Shown one piece after another: positions 1 through 8,499 of a DNA stretch of 64,000 bases; positions within the stretch are counted from its first letter, which is position 1, and each line of letters opens with the position of its first letter. The notes below the pieces were generated by a model. It was given only the letters and a program-made list of their open reading frames with translations. It made no database searches and had not been told where the DNA came from. Origin of the DNA: CBDDEC01 sp965198045 (GTDB lineage: Bacteria; Chloroflexota; Dehalococcoidia; UBA2979); NCBI GenBank assembly GCA_965198045.1, contig CBDAOL010000010.1, positions 310,001 through 374,000 on the forward strand, in the 5' to 3' direction. The translations under genes were made by a program, and so were the position numbers.

Positions 1-1
1 G

Positions 2-1213
2 ATGGCGCCCCTGCCGGTCGCTGCTGCGGCAGGCGCGGTAGCCGCATCGCTCCTGGGCGACCAGATGCTGTACGTCGTCATGTCGGCGCGTCCGGACGCT
101 TGGGGGCTGAGCGCCGCCGCCGTTGGTGTGCTGCTGTCCGCCAACCGGTTCGTCCGACTGGCCTCGAATCCCCTCGCGGCCGTCGCCGTGAATCGATGGG
201 GCTGGCGTGGCCCCTTCGCGTGGGCGATGGGCCTCGCCGTCGTCGTCACACTGGTCTACGGCTGGGCGACGGCCTTCTGGGTGTTGCTGATCGCGAGGAT
301 GGGCTGGGGCGTCGCCTGGTCGGCGTTGCGACTCGGCGGGCAGTGGACCGTGCTCGACGCCGCGACTGACGACAATCGCGGGCTGTTGATGGGCTCCTAC
401 TCCGCGATCACGCGGCTGGGCGGCCTCGGCGGCGCGGTCCTCGGCGGGGTGCTCAGCGACACCATCGGCCACGAGTGGACGCTGACGATCTTCGCCGTCG
501 CGATCGGCCTGGCCGGCATCGGCTGGTACACCGGCACGCGCCACGTAGCGGCGACCGCGCAGCCGCCGGCGACTGCGGTGCGGGGCGGGCTGACCGAGGT
601 CCTGCGCGATGCGCGCCTGCTGATCGTGAGCGTGAGCGGGCTCCTGATCGGGCTCGTCTTCTCGGGCGTGATCGGTGCCTCGCTGGGCTTCCTGCTGAGG
701 GAGCAATACGGCGAGGAGATCTCCCTCGGCGCCGCGCTGATCGGGGTCGCGAGCTTCACCGGCTTCCTGATCGGGTTCCGTGGCCTCCTCAACGTCGCCA
801 CCGCTCCGCTCGCCGGCGCGCTGTCTGATCGCATCGGCCGCGTCCGAGGCACCACCGGCGCGATGATCGTCGCGGGCCTCGGCACCGCTGCGCTCGCGGT
901 CACCGCCTCTGTCTGGCTGCTCGTGGTCGTCATCATCGTCACCTTCGCCGCCTCGACGGCTGCGCTGGTGCAGCTGCAGACCGCAGCGGGCGACCTCGCG
1001 AGGCCCGACGGGCGGGCGGCGGTGCTGTCGACGTACGCCACGTTCCAGGACCTCGGCGCAGCCATCGGGCCGCTGCTCGGGCTCAGCTGGGGCAGCCTCG
1101 GCGCGCTGCAGGCGACGCTGCTCGTTTGCGCCGTACTGCTCGTCGCGATGTCGTTCGTATTCTGGACCGTCATGCTGCGCGCGCCCTCGACGCTCGCGCG
1201 TGTGCGCGGCTAG
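2..1213 (+). CDS. MFS transporter
   Basis: Multi-spanning inner-membrane protein of the major facilitator superfamily, about 403 residues, the usual size for a 12-helix carrier. Long hydrophobic helices recur through the whole length, and the loop with the pattern GALSDRIGR (about residue 272) is the classic MFS cytoplasmic loop, with a second GGVLSDTIG near residue 149. The first ATG lies at base 2, so the true start may be upstream of the window. The substrate cannot be told from sequence. It sits 50 bp ahead of a CoA-transferase/acyl-CoA dehydrogenase operon on the same strand, so uptake or export of that pathway's acid is a reasonable inference. Confidence 0.85.
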   Translation: MAPLPVAAAAGAVAASLLGDQMLYVVMSARPDAWGLSAAAVGVLLSANRFVRLASNPLAAVAVNRWGWRGPFAWAMGLAVVVTLVYGWATAFWVLLIARMGWGVAWSALRLGGQWTVLDAATDDNRGLLMGSYSAITRLGGLGGAVLGGVLSDTIGHEWTLTIFAVAIGLAGIGWYTGTRHVAATAQPPATAVRGGLTEVLRDARLLIVSVSGLLIGLVFSGVIGASLGFLLREQYGEEISLGAALIGVASFTGFLIGFRGLLNVATAPLAGALSDRIGRVRGTTGAMIVAGLGTAALAVTASVWLLVVVIIVTFAASTAALVQLQTAAGDLARPDGRAAVLSTYATFQDLGAAIGPLLGLSWGSLGALQATLLVCAVLLVAMSFVFWTVMLRAPSTLARVRG

Positions 1214-1263
1214 GCTCGGCGCCTGCACCGAGGCTGCCTACGCACGCCTCGAGGAGGTAAGCA

Positions 1264-2550
1264 GTGACCGACGGACCACTCGCGGGCGTGCGCGTACTCG
1301 AGTTCTCGCAGATCGTCGCCGCCTCGTACGGCGGCGTGAACCTCAGCGACCTCGGCGCCGACATCGTCAAGGTCGAACCGATCGAAGGCGAGGCGTATCG
1401 GTCCTCGGGCGCGGTCGTACCGGGGGAGGGCAAGCGGTTCCAGTCGCTCAACCGCGGTAAGCGCAGCCTGGCGGTCGACCTCCAGAACGAGACCGGTCGA
1501 GCGTTGATCCACCGCATCGTCAGCGGCTTCGATGCGGCGCTGATCAACTACCGGCCCGGCGTCGCGGAGCGGCTCGGCATCGACTACGAGACGCTGCGCG
1601 CGCGTCACCCCGGGTTGATCTACGCCCGCATCACCGGCTTCGGGCCGGAAGGACCGATGTCCGGCCTCGGCGCGACCGACCTTGTCGCGGGGGCCTACGG
1701 CGGGCTCGTCGCCTCCGCCGGGCGCACCAACGAGGTCGGCGGCGCGGTGGCGCCGATCCCGCCGATCGCCGACTACACGACGGGCCTCGCCTGTGCGATG
1801 GCGATCTGTGCCGCGCTCTACTCCCGGCAGTCCACCGGCCTCGGGCAGCTGATCGAGAGTTCCCTGTTGCAGTCGGCGATGTCGATCCAGGATGTCTACG
1901 TCATGCGCCACGCAGTGACCGAGCCCGTCATCCGCGATCCGATGGTCGAGCAGATCGAGGCGCTGCGAGCCGACGGCGCCACGTACGAGGAGCAGCTCGC
2001 CATGCGCGAGCGCTACCGCACGTCCGGCGCCGGGCTCTCACGGCTCTACTACAACGGCTACGCAGCGAAAGACGGCGGTATCGTCCTCGGCCGCCTCACC
2101 CGGCGCACGAGGGACGCCGCGCGGCGTGTGCTGGCGATGGATCACGACCGGACGGACGAGGATGGCTTCGACCCACATGACCCGGACAACCGCAGCCGCG
2201 CCGACGTGTGGCGCGACGAGATCGCGGCGACGATGCGGCAGCACACAGTCGTGGAGTGGATGGAGCGCTTCGCCGCGGAAGGCGTGCCCGCCTCGCCGGT
2301 GAACTTCCCCGAGGAGCTGGCGGATGACCCGCAGGTCGAGGCGATGGGCGCGATGGTCGACCTCGAGCACCAGATCACCGGGCCGCAGCGGGTCGTCGGG
2401 CCGGTCGTCCGCATGTCGGAGACGCCCGCCGTCGCGCAGGGTCCCTCGCCCGCCCTCGGCGTCGACACGCACGATGTCCTCCGCGAGCAAGGGCTGACCG
2501 ACACGGAGATCGCCGCGTTGCTCGCCGATGGGATCATCGGCGGGCCGTAA
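1264..2550 (+). CDS. CaiB/BaiF family (class III) CoA-transferase
   Basis: Predicted to move CoA between an acyl-CoA and a free carboxylic acid in the cytoplasm. The N-terminus has the family pattern GVRVLEFSQIVAASYGG, then GADIVKVEP near residue 35 and LNRGKRSLAVDL near 63. The catalytic Asp is probably the D in GATDLVAGAYGG (about residue 140), and the C-terminal half has the usual PSPALGVDTHDVL. The GTG start is chosen because GAGGAGGTAA lies just upstream. The length (428 aa) is slightly above the usual 390-410 because of a charged insert around residues 220-250. It is the first gene of a same-strand cluster. The substrate is unknown. Confidence 0.92.
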   Translation: MTDGPLAGVRVLEFSQIVAASYGGVNLSDLGADIVKVEPIEGEAYRSSGAVVPGEGKRFQSLNRGKRSLAVDLQNETGRALIHRIVSGFDAALINYRPGVAERLGIDYETLRARHPGLIYARITGFGPEGPMSGLGATDLVAGAYGGLVASAGRTNEVGGAVAPIPPIADYTTGLACAMAICAALYSRQSTGLGQLIESSLLQSAMSIQDVYVMRHAVTEPVIRDPMVEQIEALRADGATYEEQLAMRERYRTSGAGLSRLYYNGYAAKDGGIVLGRLTRRTRDAARRVLAMDHDRTDEDGFDPHDPDNRSRADVWRDEIAATMRQHTVVEWMERFAAEGVPASPVNFPEELADDPQVEAMGAMVDLEHQITGPQRVVGPVVRMSETPAVAQGPSPALGVDTHDVLREQGLTDTEIAALLADGIIGGP

Positions 2551-2612
2551 CTCAGGCGCGCCGCCGAGGTAGACTCGCGGCGCACGCAACGAAGCACCGC
2601 GGGAGGTGCGCG

Positions 2613-3785
2613 ATGGAGTTCCAATTCACCGGCGAGCAGGAGGCCTTCCGCGCCGAGGTGCGCGCGTTCATCGACGCGACGCTGACGCCTGAGTTTCGGG
2701 CGCAGCACCGCGCGAACGGCGGCGGTGGGTCCTCGCCGGAGTTCAGCCGGAAAGCGGCCGAGGCGAAGTGGCTCGCGGTCGCCTGGCCAGAGGAGTACGG
2801 CGGCGCCGAGCGCAGCTACATCGAGCAGATGATCTACATGGAGGAGATGGCATACGCCGGTGCGCCACAGGAGCATCACCGCCGCGCCGTGCAGCAGGTC
2901 GGCCCCTCGATCATCCTCTTCGGCGACGAGGAGCAGAAGCAGCGCTACTTGCCGCGTATCGCGGCCGGCGAGCTGTCGTTCGCGATGGGCCTGTCGGAGG
3001 CTGATGCGGGCAGCGACCTCGCCTCCGCTCAGACCTCGGCGCGTCGCGACGGCGACTTCTTCGTCGTCAACGGTGAGAAGAAGTACACGAGCGGCGCCCA
3101 CTACTCGGACCTGCTCTGGACGGTCGTCCGCACCGACCCCGAGGCGCCGAAGCACCGCGGGATCTCGATGCTGGTCGTACCCCTCGATGCGGACGGCGTG
3201 AACGTCGAGCCGTTGATCGACCTGCAGGGTCAGCATCACTTCAACAAGGTCTTTCTCGAAGACGTGCGTGTACCCGCCGACCACCTGGTCGGCGACGAGA
3301 ACCGCGGCTGGTACGTGAACGCCACGACGATGGACTTCGAGCGCTCCGGCATCGCCCGCATTGCCGGCCTGCGGCGCATCCTCGACCGCACGATCGAGGC
3401 GCAGCGCGATGCCGGCGGCGACGGCGCGCGCGGCGGCAACACCGGACGGCGCATGCGTCTCGCCGAGCACGCCGTCACGACCGAGGTCTCGGCCAACCTC
3501 GCCTATCGCGTGACTTCGATGCAGTCCGCCGGCGGCGTGCCCAACTACGAGGTCTCGATCACGAAGCTGCTAGCCAGCGAGGTGAACCAGGCGATCCACA
3601 ACAACCACGTCGGGATCACCGGCCTGCACGGTCAGCTGTCGGGCCTCGACGGGCCGGACGACGAGGGCGGCGGCACGGCGGGCAACGGCTACCTGGCGGC
3701 GATCCCGGCGACGATCGCGCAAGGCTCGAGCGAGATCCAGCGCAACGTCATCGCCACGCGCGGTCTGGGGCTGCCGCGTGGCTAG
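2613..3785 (+). CDS. acyl-CoA dehydrogenase
   Basis: FAD-dependent flavoprotein that should introduce an alpha-beta double bond into an acyl-CoA. The 390-residue length is typical. It has an N-terminal helical domain, a beta-domain flavin-binding stretch FAMGLSEADAGSDLAS (about 128-143), and a C-terminal helical domain ending in IAQGSSEIQRNVIATRGLGLPRG, the normal family terminus. ATG is preceded by GGGAGGTG. It lies between two CoA-transferase genes and overlaps the second by 8 bp, so the three are almost certainly co-translated. The electron acceptor and the exact acyl chain are not visible. Confidence 0.93.
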   Translation: MEFQFTGEQEAFRAEVRAFIDATLTPEFRAQHRANGGGGSSPEFSRKAAEAKWLAVAWPEEYGGAERSYIEQMIYMEEMAYAGAPQEHHRRAVQQVGPSIILFGDEEQKQRYLPRIAAGELSFAMGLSEADAGSDLASAQTSARRDGDFFVVNGEKKYTSGAHYSDLLWTVVRTDPEAPKHRGISMLVVPLDADGVNVEPLIDLQGQHHFNKVFLEDVRVPADHLVGDENRGWYVNATTMDFERSGIARIAGLRRILDRTIEAQRDAGGDGARGGNTGRRMRLAEHAVTTEVSANLAYRVTSMQSAGGVPNYEVSITKLLASEVNQAIHNNHVGITGLHGQLSGLDGPDDEGGGTAGNGYLAAIPATIAQGSSEIQRNVIATRGLGLPRG

Positions 3786-5064
3786 CGACGCCTCGGAGGC
3801 GACTCACTCCGGGCCGTTCGCCGGGCTCGGCGCCGTCGAGTTCGGTCGCTTCATCGCAGCACCCTTCTGCGCGCAGTTCCTCGCTGACCTCGGTGCGGAG
3901 GTGATCAAGGTCGAACCGACCGACGGCGACCAGACGCGCCGCAACGGTCCGATCATTCCGGGCGAGGGCCTGCAGTTCCTCAACAAGAACCGCGGCAAGC
4001 GCTCGCTGGCCGTGAACCTTCGCGACGTACGCGCCCTCGAGGCGGTCCACTCGCTGGTCGGCGAGGCGGACATCGTGATCGCCAACTTCCGCCCGGGCAT
4101 CGCCGAGGAGCTGGCGCTCGATTACGCCTCGGTCTCCGCGCGCAACGACCGCGTGATCTACGCCGAGAACACGGGCTTCGGTCAGGAGGGGTCTCTGGCG
4201 GGACAGGCGGGGATGGATGTCGTGATCCAGGCCTACTCGGGCCTCGCCCCCCTGACCGATCAGGGTCCGTTGATGCTCGCCAATCCGATCATCGACTACA
4301 TGGCCGGCGTCTTGCTGACGGGCGGAATCGCCTCGGCGCTCTATGCGCGCGAGCGCAGCGGTCGAGGTCAGCGCGTCGATGTCTCGCTGTCGCAGGCCGC
4401 GCTCGTGCTCCAGAACAACACGGCGCATCACGTCGAGGCCGTCGCCGGCTGGCGGACGGAGTTCGTCGACTACCTCCACGACGCCTACGCCCGGGACGCC
4501 GACTGGACGGAGATCCTCGAGCAGCGCCAGCACCTCCACCCGTACATGGTGCCCCGCGCCTACTACGGCTTCTTCAACACTTCGGACGGCGTGATCGCGA
4601 TTGCTGGCGGCGGAAGCCTGCTGCAGCAACGCATCGTCGAGGTCCTGGGCATCGAGGATCCGTGGGTCACCGACCCGGAGTGGGAACCGCCTGAAGATCT
4701 GAAGAGCTACCAGCGCGCGCAGTACGACACCGTCACGGCGATCTACCGCGAGCAAACGAGCGCCCACTGGCTGCACGCCTTCGCGGAGGCGGGCGTCCCC
4801 TGCCGCGAGTACCACACGGTGGAGGAGATCGTGGACGACGAGCAGGCGTGGGCGAACGGCTACTTCACCCGCTATGAGCACGAGCTCCTCGGCGGCGCGA
4901 GCGTCGTTGGGCCGCCGATCGCGCTGAGCGAGACGCCGCTCGCCTCGCAGGGCGCGCCGCCGGTGCTCGGCAAGCACACGCGCGAACTGCTGGCGCGCGG
5001 CGGGCTCGATGGCGAGACGATCGAGGCACTGATCGCGGACGGCGCGGCCGTCGCCTACGACTAG
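3778..5064 (+). CDS. CaiB/BaiF family (class III) CoA-transferase, second copy in operon
   Basis: A second class III CoA-transferase, 428 aa like the one at 1264 but clearly diverged. Family blocks visible are GLGAVEFGRFIAAPFC, GAEVIKVEPTDGDQTRR, KNRGKRSLAVNL and, near residue 145, the probable catalytic Asp in GMDVVIQAYSG. The C-terminal PVLGKHTRELL is typical. The GTG start overlaps the acyl-CoA dehydrogenase stop (GTGGCTAG), which indicates translational coupling. Two transferases in one operon could act on different acids or form a hetero-oligomer; the sequence does not decide. A single-domain formyl-CoA-transferase-like role is the conservative reading. Confidence 0.92.
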   Translation: MASDASEATHSGPFAGLGAVEFGRFIAAPFCAQFLADLGAEVIKVEPTDGDQTRRNGPIIPGEGLQFLNKNRGKRSLAVNLRDVRALEAVHSLVGEADIVIANFRPGIAEELALDYASVSARNDRVIYAENTGFGQEGSLAGQAGMDVVIQAYSGLAPLTDQGPLMLANPIIDYMAGVLLTGGIASALYARERSGRGQRVDVSLSQAALVLQNNTAHHVEAVAGWRTEFVDYLHDAYARDADWTEILEQRQHLHPYMVPRAYYGFFNTSDGVIAIAGGGSLLQQRIVEVLGIEDPWVTDPEWEPPEDLKSYQRAQYDTVTAIYREQTSAHWLHAFAEAGVPCREYHTVEEIVDDEQAWANGYFTRYEHELLGGASVVGPPIALSETPLASQGAPPVLGKHTRELLARGGLDGETIEALIADGAAVAYD

Positions 5065-5104
5065 GCGCGACCGGCGGACGACGGACGACGGACGGGAGGC
5101 TGAG

Positions 5105-6136
5105 ATGACAGAACGAGTCCTGGTCGTGGGCGGCACGGGCCCCACCGGCGTGCCCATCGTCAATCGCTTCCTCGAGGACGGCGCACAGGTCGCCATCTTC
5201 CACTCCGGACAGCACGAGGCGACGTTCGCGGGGCCCGAAGGCGACACAGTCGAGCACATCCACGGCGACGCCCGCGACCGCGACGCCATTCCGCAGCTCC
5301 TCGGCGACCGCGAATGGGACATCGCGGTCTGCACCTCGGGACGTCTGCGCTCGCTGGCGGACCACCTCGCCGGCAAGACGCGGCGGCTCGTCGGTATCAC
5401 GGGGCAGCCGGTCTACTACGGCTCCGTACGGCCGACGCCGAGCGGCGTGCTGCCGCTGCCGGTGCCGGAGCACGCGCCGAGGCAGCGCGACGCGTCGAAC
5501 TACACCGGCCGCGTGGCCGCCGGCGAGGACCAGCTCTGGGAGCAGCACGGCCGCGGCGACTTCGAGGCGGTGATCGTGCGCTACCCGGGGGTGTTCGGCC
5601 CTCGCGCGCCGCTCTCGCACGAGTGGGCGGTGGTGAAGCGCATCGTCGACGAGCGACCGTTCATGCTGCTGCCGCACGACGGCGTGACGGTGTTCCAGCG
5701 CGCCTACGCCCTCAACGCCGCCCACCTCGTCTACCTCTGCGCGCGTCGCCCGGAGGCCGCGGGCGAGGCGTTCAACTGTGGCGACGAATCCGTCCTCAGC
5801 GGGCGCAAGGTCGCCGAGGTGATCTGCGACGAACTCGACAGCTCGATGGAGCTCGTCGGGGTGCCGGCCGAACTCTGCCGAGGTATCTACCCGCTCGCAC
5901 AGAAGTCGAGCATCGTGCTCGACATGTCGAAGGCGCGCGCATTGCTGGGCTACCGCGACCTCGTACCGGTCGAGGAGGCGACGCGGGTCACGGCGCGTTA
6001 CCTCTTCGAGCATCACCCCTCCGAGGAGGACCTCGGAGGCGGCGCGCACGGCGCCTTCGACTACGACCGCGAGGACCGCATCCTCGAGGTCTGGCAGGCC
6101 GCCATCGGCTCCGCGCGCGAGGCGCTCGATGTCTGA
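5105..6136 (+). CDS. NAD(P)-dependent epimerase/dehydratase-like protein (extended SDR)
   Basis: Rossmann-fold protein of 343 residues starting MTERVLVVGGTGPTG, where GGTGPTG is the dinucleotide-binding motif of extended/atypical SDRs. A conserved Tyr could be in NYTGRVAAGEDQLW (about residue 138), but the usual YxxxK lysine is replaced (YTGRV), so it may be an atypical, non-dehydrogenating member. Later blocks VIVRYPGVFGPR and AFNCGDE match the substrate-domain pattern of the family. ATG follows GGGAGGCTGAG. It is 40 bp after the second CoA-transferase and overlaps the next gene by 8 bp, so it belongs to the same operon. Confidence 0.8.
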   Translation: MTERVLVVGGTGPTGVPIVNRFLEDGAQVAIFHSGQHEATFAGPEGDTVEHIHGDARDRDAIPQLLGDREWDIAVCTSGRLRSLADHLAGKTRRLVGITGQPVYYGSVRPTPSGVLPLPVPEHAPRQRDASNYTGRVAAGEDQLWEQHGRGDFEAVIVRYPGVFGPRAPLSHEWAVVKRIVDERPFMLLPHDGVTVFQRAYALNAAHLVYLCARRPEAAGEAFNCGDESVLSGRKVAEVICDELDSSMELVGVPAELCRGIYPLAQKSSIVLDMSKARALLGYRDLVPVEEATRVTARYLFEHHPSEEDLGGGAHGAFDYDREDRILEVWQAAIGSAREALDV

Positions 6137-6986
6137 CAGCCCAGCCGGAGGACGCATCCGCGCAATCGACTCGCTGGTCAACAGCGCGTTCCTCAACCTC
6201 AAAGGCGAGGCGGGGGAACGCGGCCTGGCGCACCTCTTCCCCGACATCGGCAAACGCCCGACGTTCGACGATCCGGAGCAACTGTTGGAGGTGCTGGACG
6301 CCTCGGACATCGGCGCCTGCGTCATCTCGATCATGGAGCCGGACCACGCCGAGTGGGTCGGCGACGCGCACCAGCGGTTCCCGCGCAAGATCCTGCCGGC
6401 GATGATCGTGAACCCGCTGCTCGGCATGGACGAGGTGCGCCGGGTCGTCGAGTACCACGAGCGCTACGGCGTGCGCTGCCTGCGCATCCCACCGTTTCGA
6501 TACACCCTGCCGCCGACCGACCGCGTCTACTGGCCGTTCTACGTGAAGGCGATCGAACTCGACATCCCCGTCAGCATGAACGCCGGGTACCCGGGGCCTC
6601 GACGCCCCGCCTGGGTGCAGGACCCGCGCTACTTCGACGAGGTGGCGTCCCACTTCCCGGAGCTGCGGCTGATCATGAGCCACTGCGGCCAGCCCTGGAC
6701 CGAGGAGGCGATCGCGACGATGGCGCACTGGGACAACGTGTTTATGTCGTGTACGTCCGTCGCCCCCAAGTACTGGCCCGACGCTCTCGTGCAGTTCATC
6801 AACACCCGCGGTCGCGACAAGATGATGTTCGGCACCGAGTTCCCGACGATCCCGTGGGAGCGCTCGCGCGAGGAGCTGGACGACCCCGCTCTCGGCGGTG
6901 GCCGCGGCATCCGCGAGGCCGTTGCGCCGCTCTTCTACGCCGAGAACGCGAAACGCATCTATGGCTGGGACGCCGACCTCGACTAA
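6129..6986 (+). CDS. amidohydrolase family protein (amidohydrolase-2-like)
   Basis: TIM-barrel hydrolase/decarboxylase-type protein, 285 aa. The middle and C-terminal family blocks are clear: VSMNAGYPGPR, LIMSHCGQPW (metal-ligand His region), and MMFGTEFPTIPW, where the family normally has GSDFP, so Asp is replaced by Glu. The N-terminal metal motif HxH is absent: the strand reads RIRAIDSLVNSAF. It may therefore bind metal differently or not at all. The start overlaps the SDR stop (ATGTCTGA). As last gene of the CoA-transferase operon it probably works on a ring-opened or beta-oxo acid, which is inference. Confidence 0.78.
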   Translation: MSDSPAGGRIRAIDSLVNSAFLNLKGEAGERGLAHLFPDIGKRPTFDDPEQLLEVLDASDIGACVISIMEPDHAEWVGDAHQRFPRKILPAMIVNPLLGMDEVRRVVEYHERYGVRCLRIPPFRYTLPPTDRVYWPFYVKAIELDIPVSMNAGYPGPRRPAWVQDPRYFDEVASHFPELRLIMSHCGQPWTEEAIATMAHWDNVFMSCTSVAPKYWPDALVQFINTRGRDKMMFGTEFPTIPWERSREELDDPALGGGRGIREAVAPLFYAENAKRIYGWDADLD

Positions 6987-6997
6987 TCGTTGCCAGT

Positions 6998-7017
6998 AGC
7001 GGGCCTCACAGGCCGCT
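6998..7017 (+). terminator. candidate transcription terminator hairpin
   Basis: The arms AGCGGGCCT and AGGCCGCT pair around a CAC loop with one bulged base, starting 12 bp after the amidohydrolase stop. No T-run follows, so it is a weak rho-independent candidate closing the 1264-6986 operon, or an mRNA 3' stabiliser. Confidence 0.4.
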
Positions 7018-7082
7018 AAGCACCGTCTGACGTACGCTGATCTTCGAGGGCAGATCGTGGCCAGTGCCCGCGGTCGGATCGG

Positions 7083-7100
7083 CGGGAGCGGGCGCTCCCG
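7083..7100 (+). promoter_or_regulatory. perfect inverted repeat in nhaA leader
   Basis: CGGGAGCG-GG-CGCTCCCG forms an 8-bp perfect hairpin ending 25 bp before the preferred nhaA ATG at 7126, and a further GTGGGAGCG follows it. It could be a regulator site or part of a structured leader. I cannot match it by eye to a known ion riboswitch. Confidence 0.35.
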
Positions 7101-7125
7101 ACCTCAGTGGGAGCGCAGCGACGGC

Positions 7126-8499
7126 ATGATTCACGAGAACCGTCAGCTCGGCATGCGCCGGGCGCGCATCGACCGGTTCGTCGCCCCCGTCACCCAGTTC
7201 ATCCAGACGGAGGCCGCGGGCGGCATCGCCCTGCTGATCGCCGCGATCGTCGCGCTCGTCTGGGCCAATTCGCCCTGGGACCAGGAGTACTTCCAACTCC
7301 TTGATCACCATCTCGCGTTCGACCTCGGCTTCTGGCAGCTCGACGAGCCGTTGCACTTCTGGATCAACGACGCGCTGATGGTGCTCTTCTTCTTCGTGAT
7401 GGGGATGGAGATCAAGCGCGAGATCGTGATCGGCGAGCTGGCGACACTGCGCAAGCTCATCGTCCCGGTAGCGGCCGCCGCCGGGGGCATGATCGCGCCC
7501 GTGATCGTGTTCTTCGTCATCGTCGGCACGGGCGAGGGCTCGGACGGCTGGGGCATCCCGGTCGCCACGGACATCGCGTTCGCGCTTGGCGTGCTGGCGC
7601 TGCTGGGCCCGCGCATCCCCGCGGGGCTGAAGGTGCTGCTACTGGCGCTGGCGATCGTGGATGACATCGGCGGCATCCTCGTGATCGCGGTGTTCTACAC
7701 CGAAACGATCGACGGCACGGCGCTCTCGCTGGCCGTGGGAACGCTGCTGGCCGCCTATGTCCTCCGCGACATCGGCATTTGGTACCTGCCCGCCTATGTC
7801 GCCCTGGGCATCGTCGGCTGGGCCGCCACGGTGCAATCCGGCATCCACCCGACGATCATTGGCGTCGCCTTCGGGCTGCTCACTCCGTGGCGCGCCTGGT
7901 ACGAGCGTCGAGGCATCCCGGACCTCGTCGAGCAACTGCTGGTGCGCTTCCGCGAGGGCCGGCAGATGGACGACGAGGAGTCGATCAGCCGGCAGAACGA
8001 AGCACTGATCGAACTCGGCGAACTCGCCTCGAAGGGCGTCTCACCACTCGACCGTCTCGCCCACTGGCTGCTGCCGATCACGGCGTTCGTGATCGTGCCG
8101 ATCTTCTCCTTCGCGAACGCCGGCGTGTCGCTCTCGGGCGGCTCGCTGGGCGACGCATTCAGCTCCTCCGTGGCGATCGGCGTGATCTTCGGGCTCGTGC
8201 TCGGCAAACCGATCGGCATCACGATCGGCGCCTGGCTCGCCGTACGCTTCGGCGCTCAGCTCCCGATTGGCGTGCACTGGTCGTCGCTGGTCGGCATGGG
8301 CTTCATCGCCGGCATCGGCTTTACCGTGTCGCTGCTGATCGCCGACCTCTCGTTCGACGGCCTCGGGGCGGGGCAACTCCTCGACGACGCGAAGATCGGC
8401 ATCCTCGCCGCCTCGATCCTCGCCGGGGTGCTGGGCTACCTGGTGCTGCGATTCGTCGAGCGCGCGCCCGCGCCGGAAGCGGCCTCGGGCGGCGACTAG
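7126..8499 (+). CDS. nhaA: Na+/H+ antiporter NhaA
   Basis: Inner-membrane sodium/proton antiporter for Na+ and pH homeostasis, 457 aa. The functional core is unmistakable: ATDIAFALGVLALLG carries the Asp matching E. coli D133, and AIVDDIGGILVIA carries the DD pair matching D163/D164. About 12 hydrophobic segments are present, plus a charged linker around residues 265-300 (RFREGRQMDDEESISR) common in high-GC lineages. An in-frame GTG at 7057 would add 23 non-hydrophobic residues; ATG 7126 (MIHENRQL) fits the family start better. It is monocistronic, and its stop directly abuts the convergent enoyl-CoA hydratase stop. Confidence 0.96.
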   Translation: MIHENRQLGMRRARIDRFVAPVTQFIQTEAAGGIALLIAAIVALVWANSPWDQEYFQLLDHHLAFDLGFWQLDEPLHFWINDALMVLFFFVMGMEIKREIVIGELATLRKLIVPVAAAAGGMIAPVIVFFVIVGTGEGSDGWGIPVATDIAFALGVLALLGPRIPAGLKVLLLALAIVDDIGGILVIAVFYTETIDGTALSLAVGTLLAAYVLRDIGIWYLPAYVALGIVGWAATVQSGIHPTIIGVAFGLLTPWRAWYERRGIPDLVEQLLVRFREGRQMDDEESISRQNEALIELGELASKGVSPLDRLAHWLLPITAFVIVPIFSFANAGVSLSGGSLGDAFSSSVAIGVIFGLVLGKPIGITIGAWLAVRFGAQLPIGVHWSSLVGMGFIAGIGFTVSLLIADLSFDGLGAGQLLDDAKIGILAASILAGVLGYLVLRFVERAPAPEAASGGD

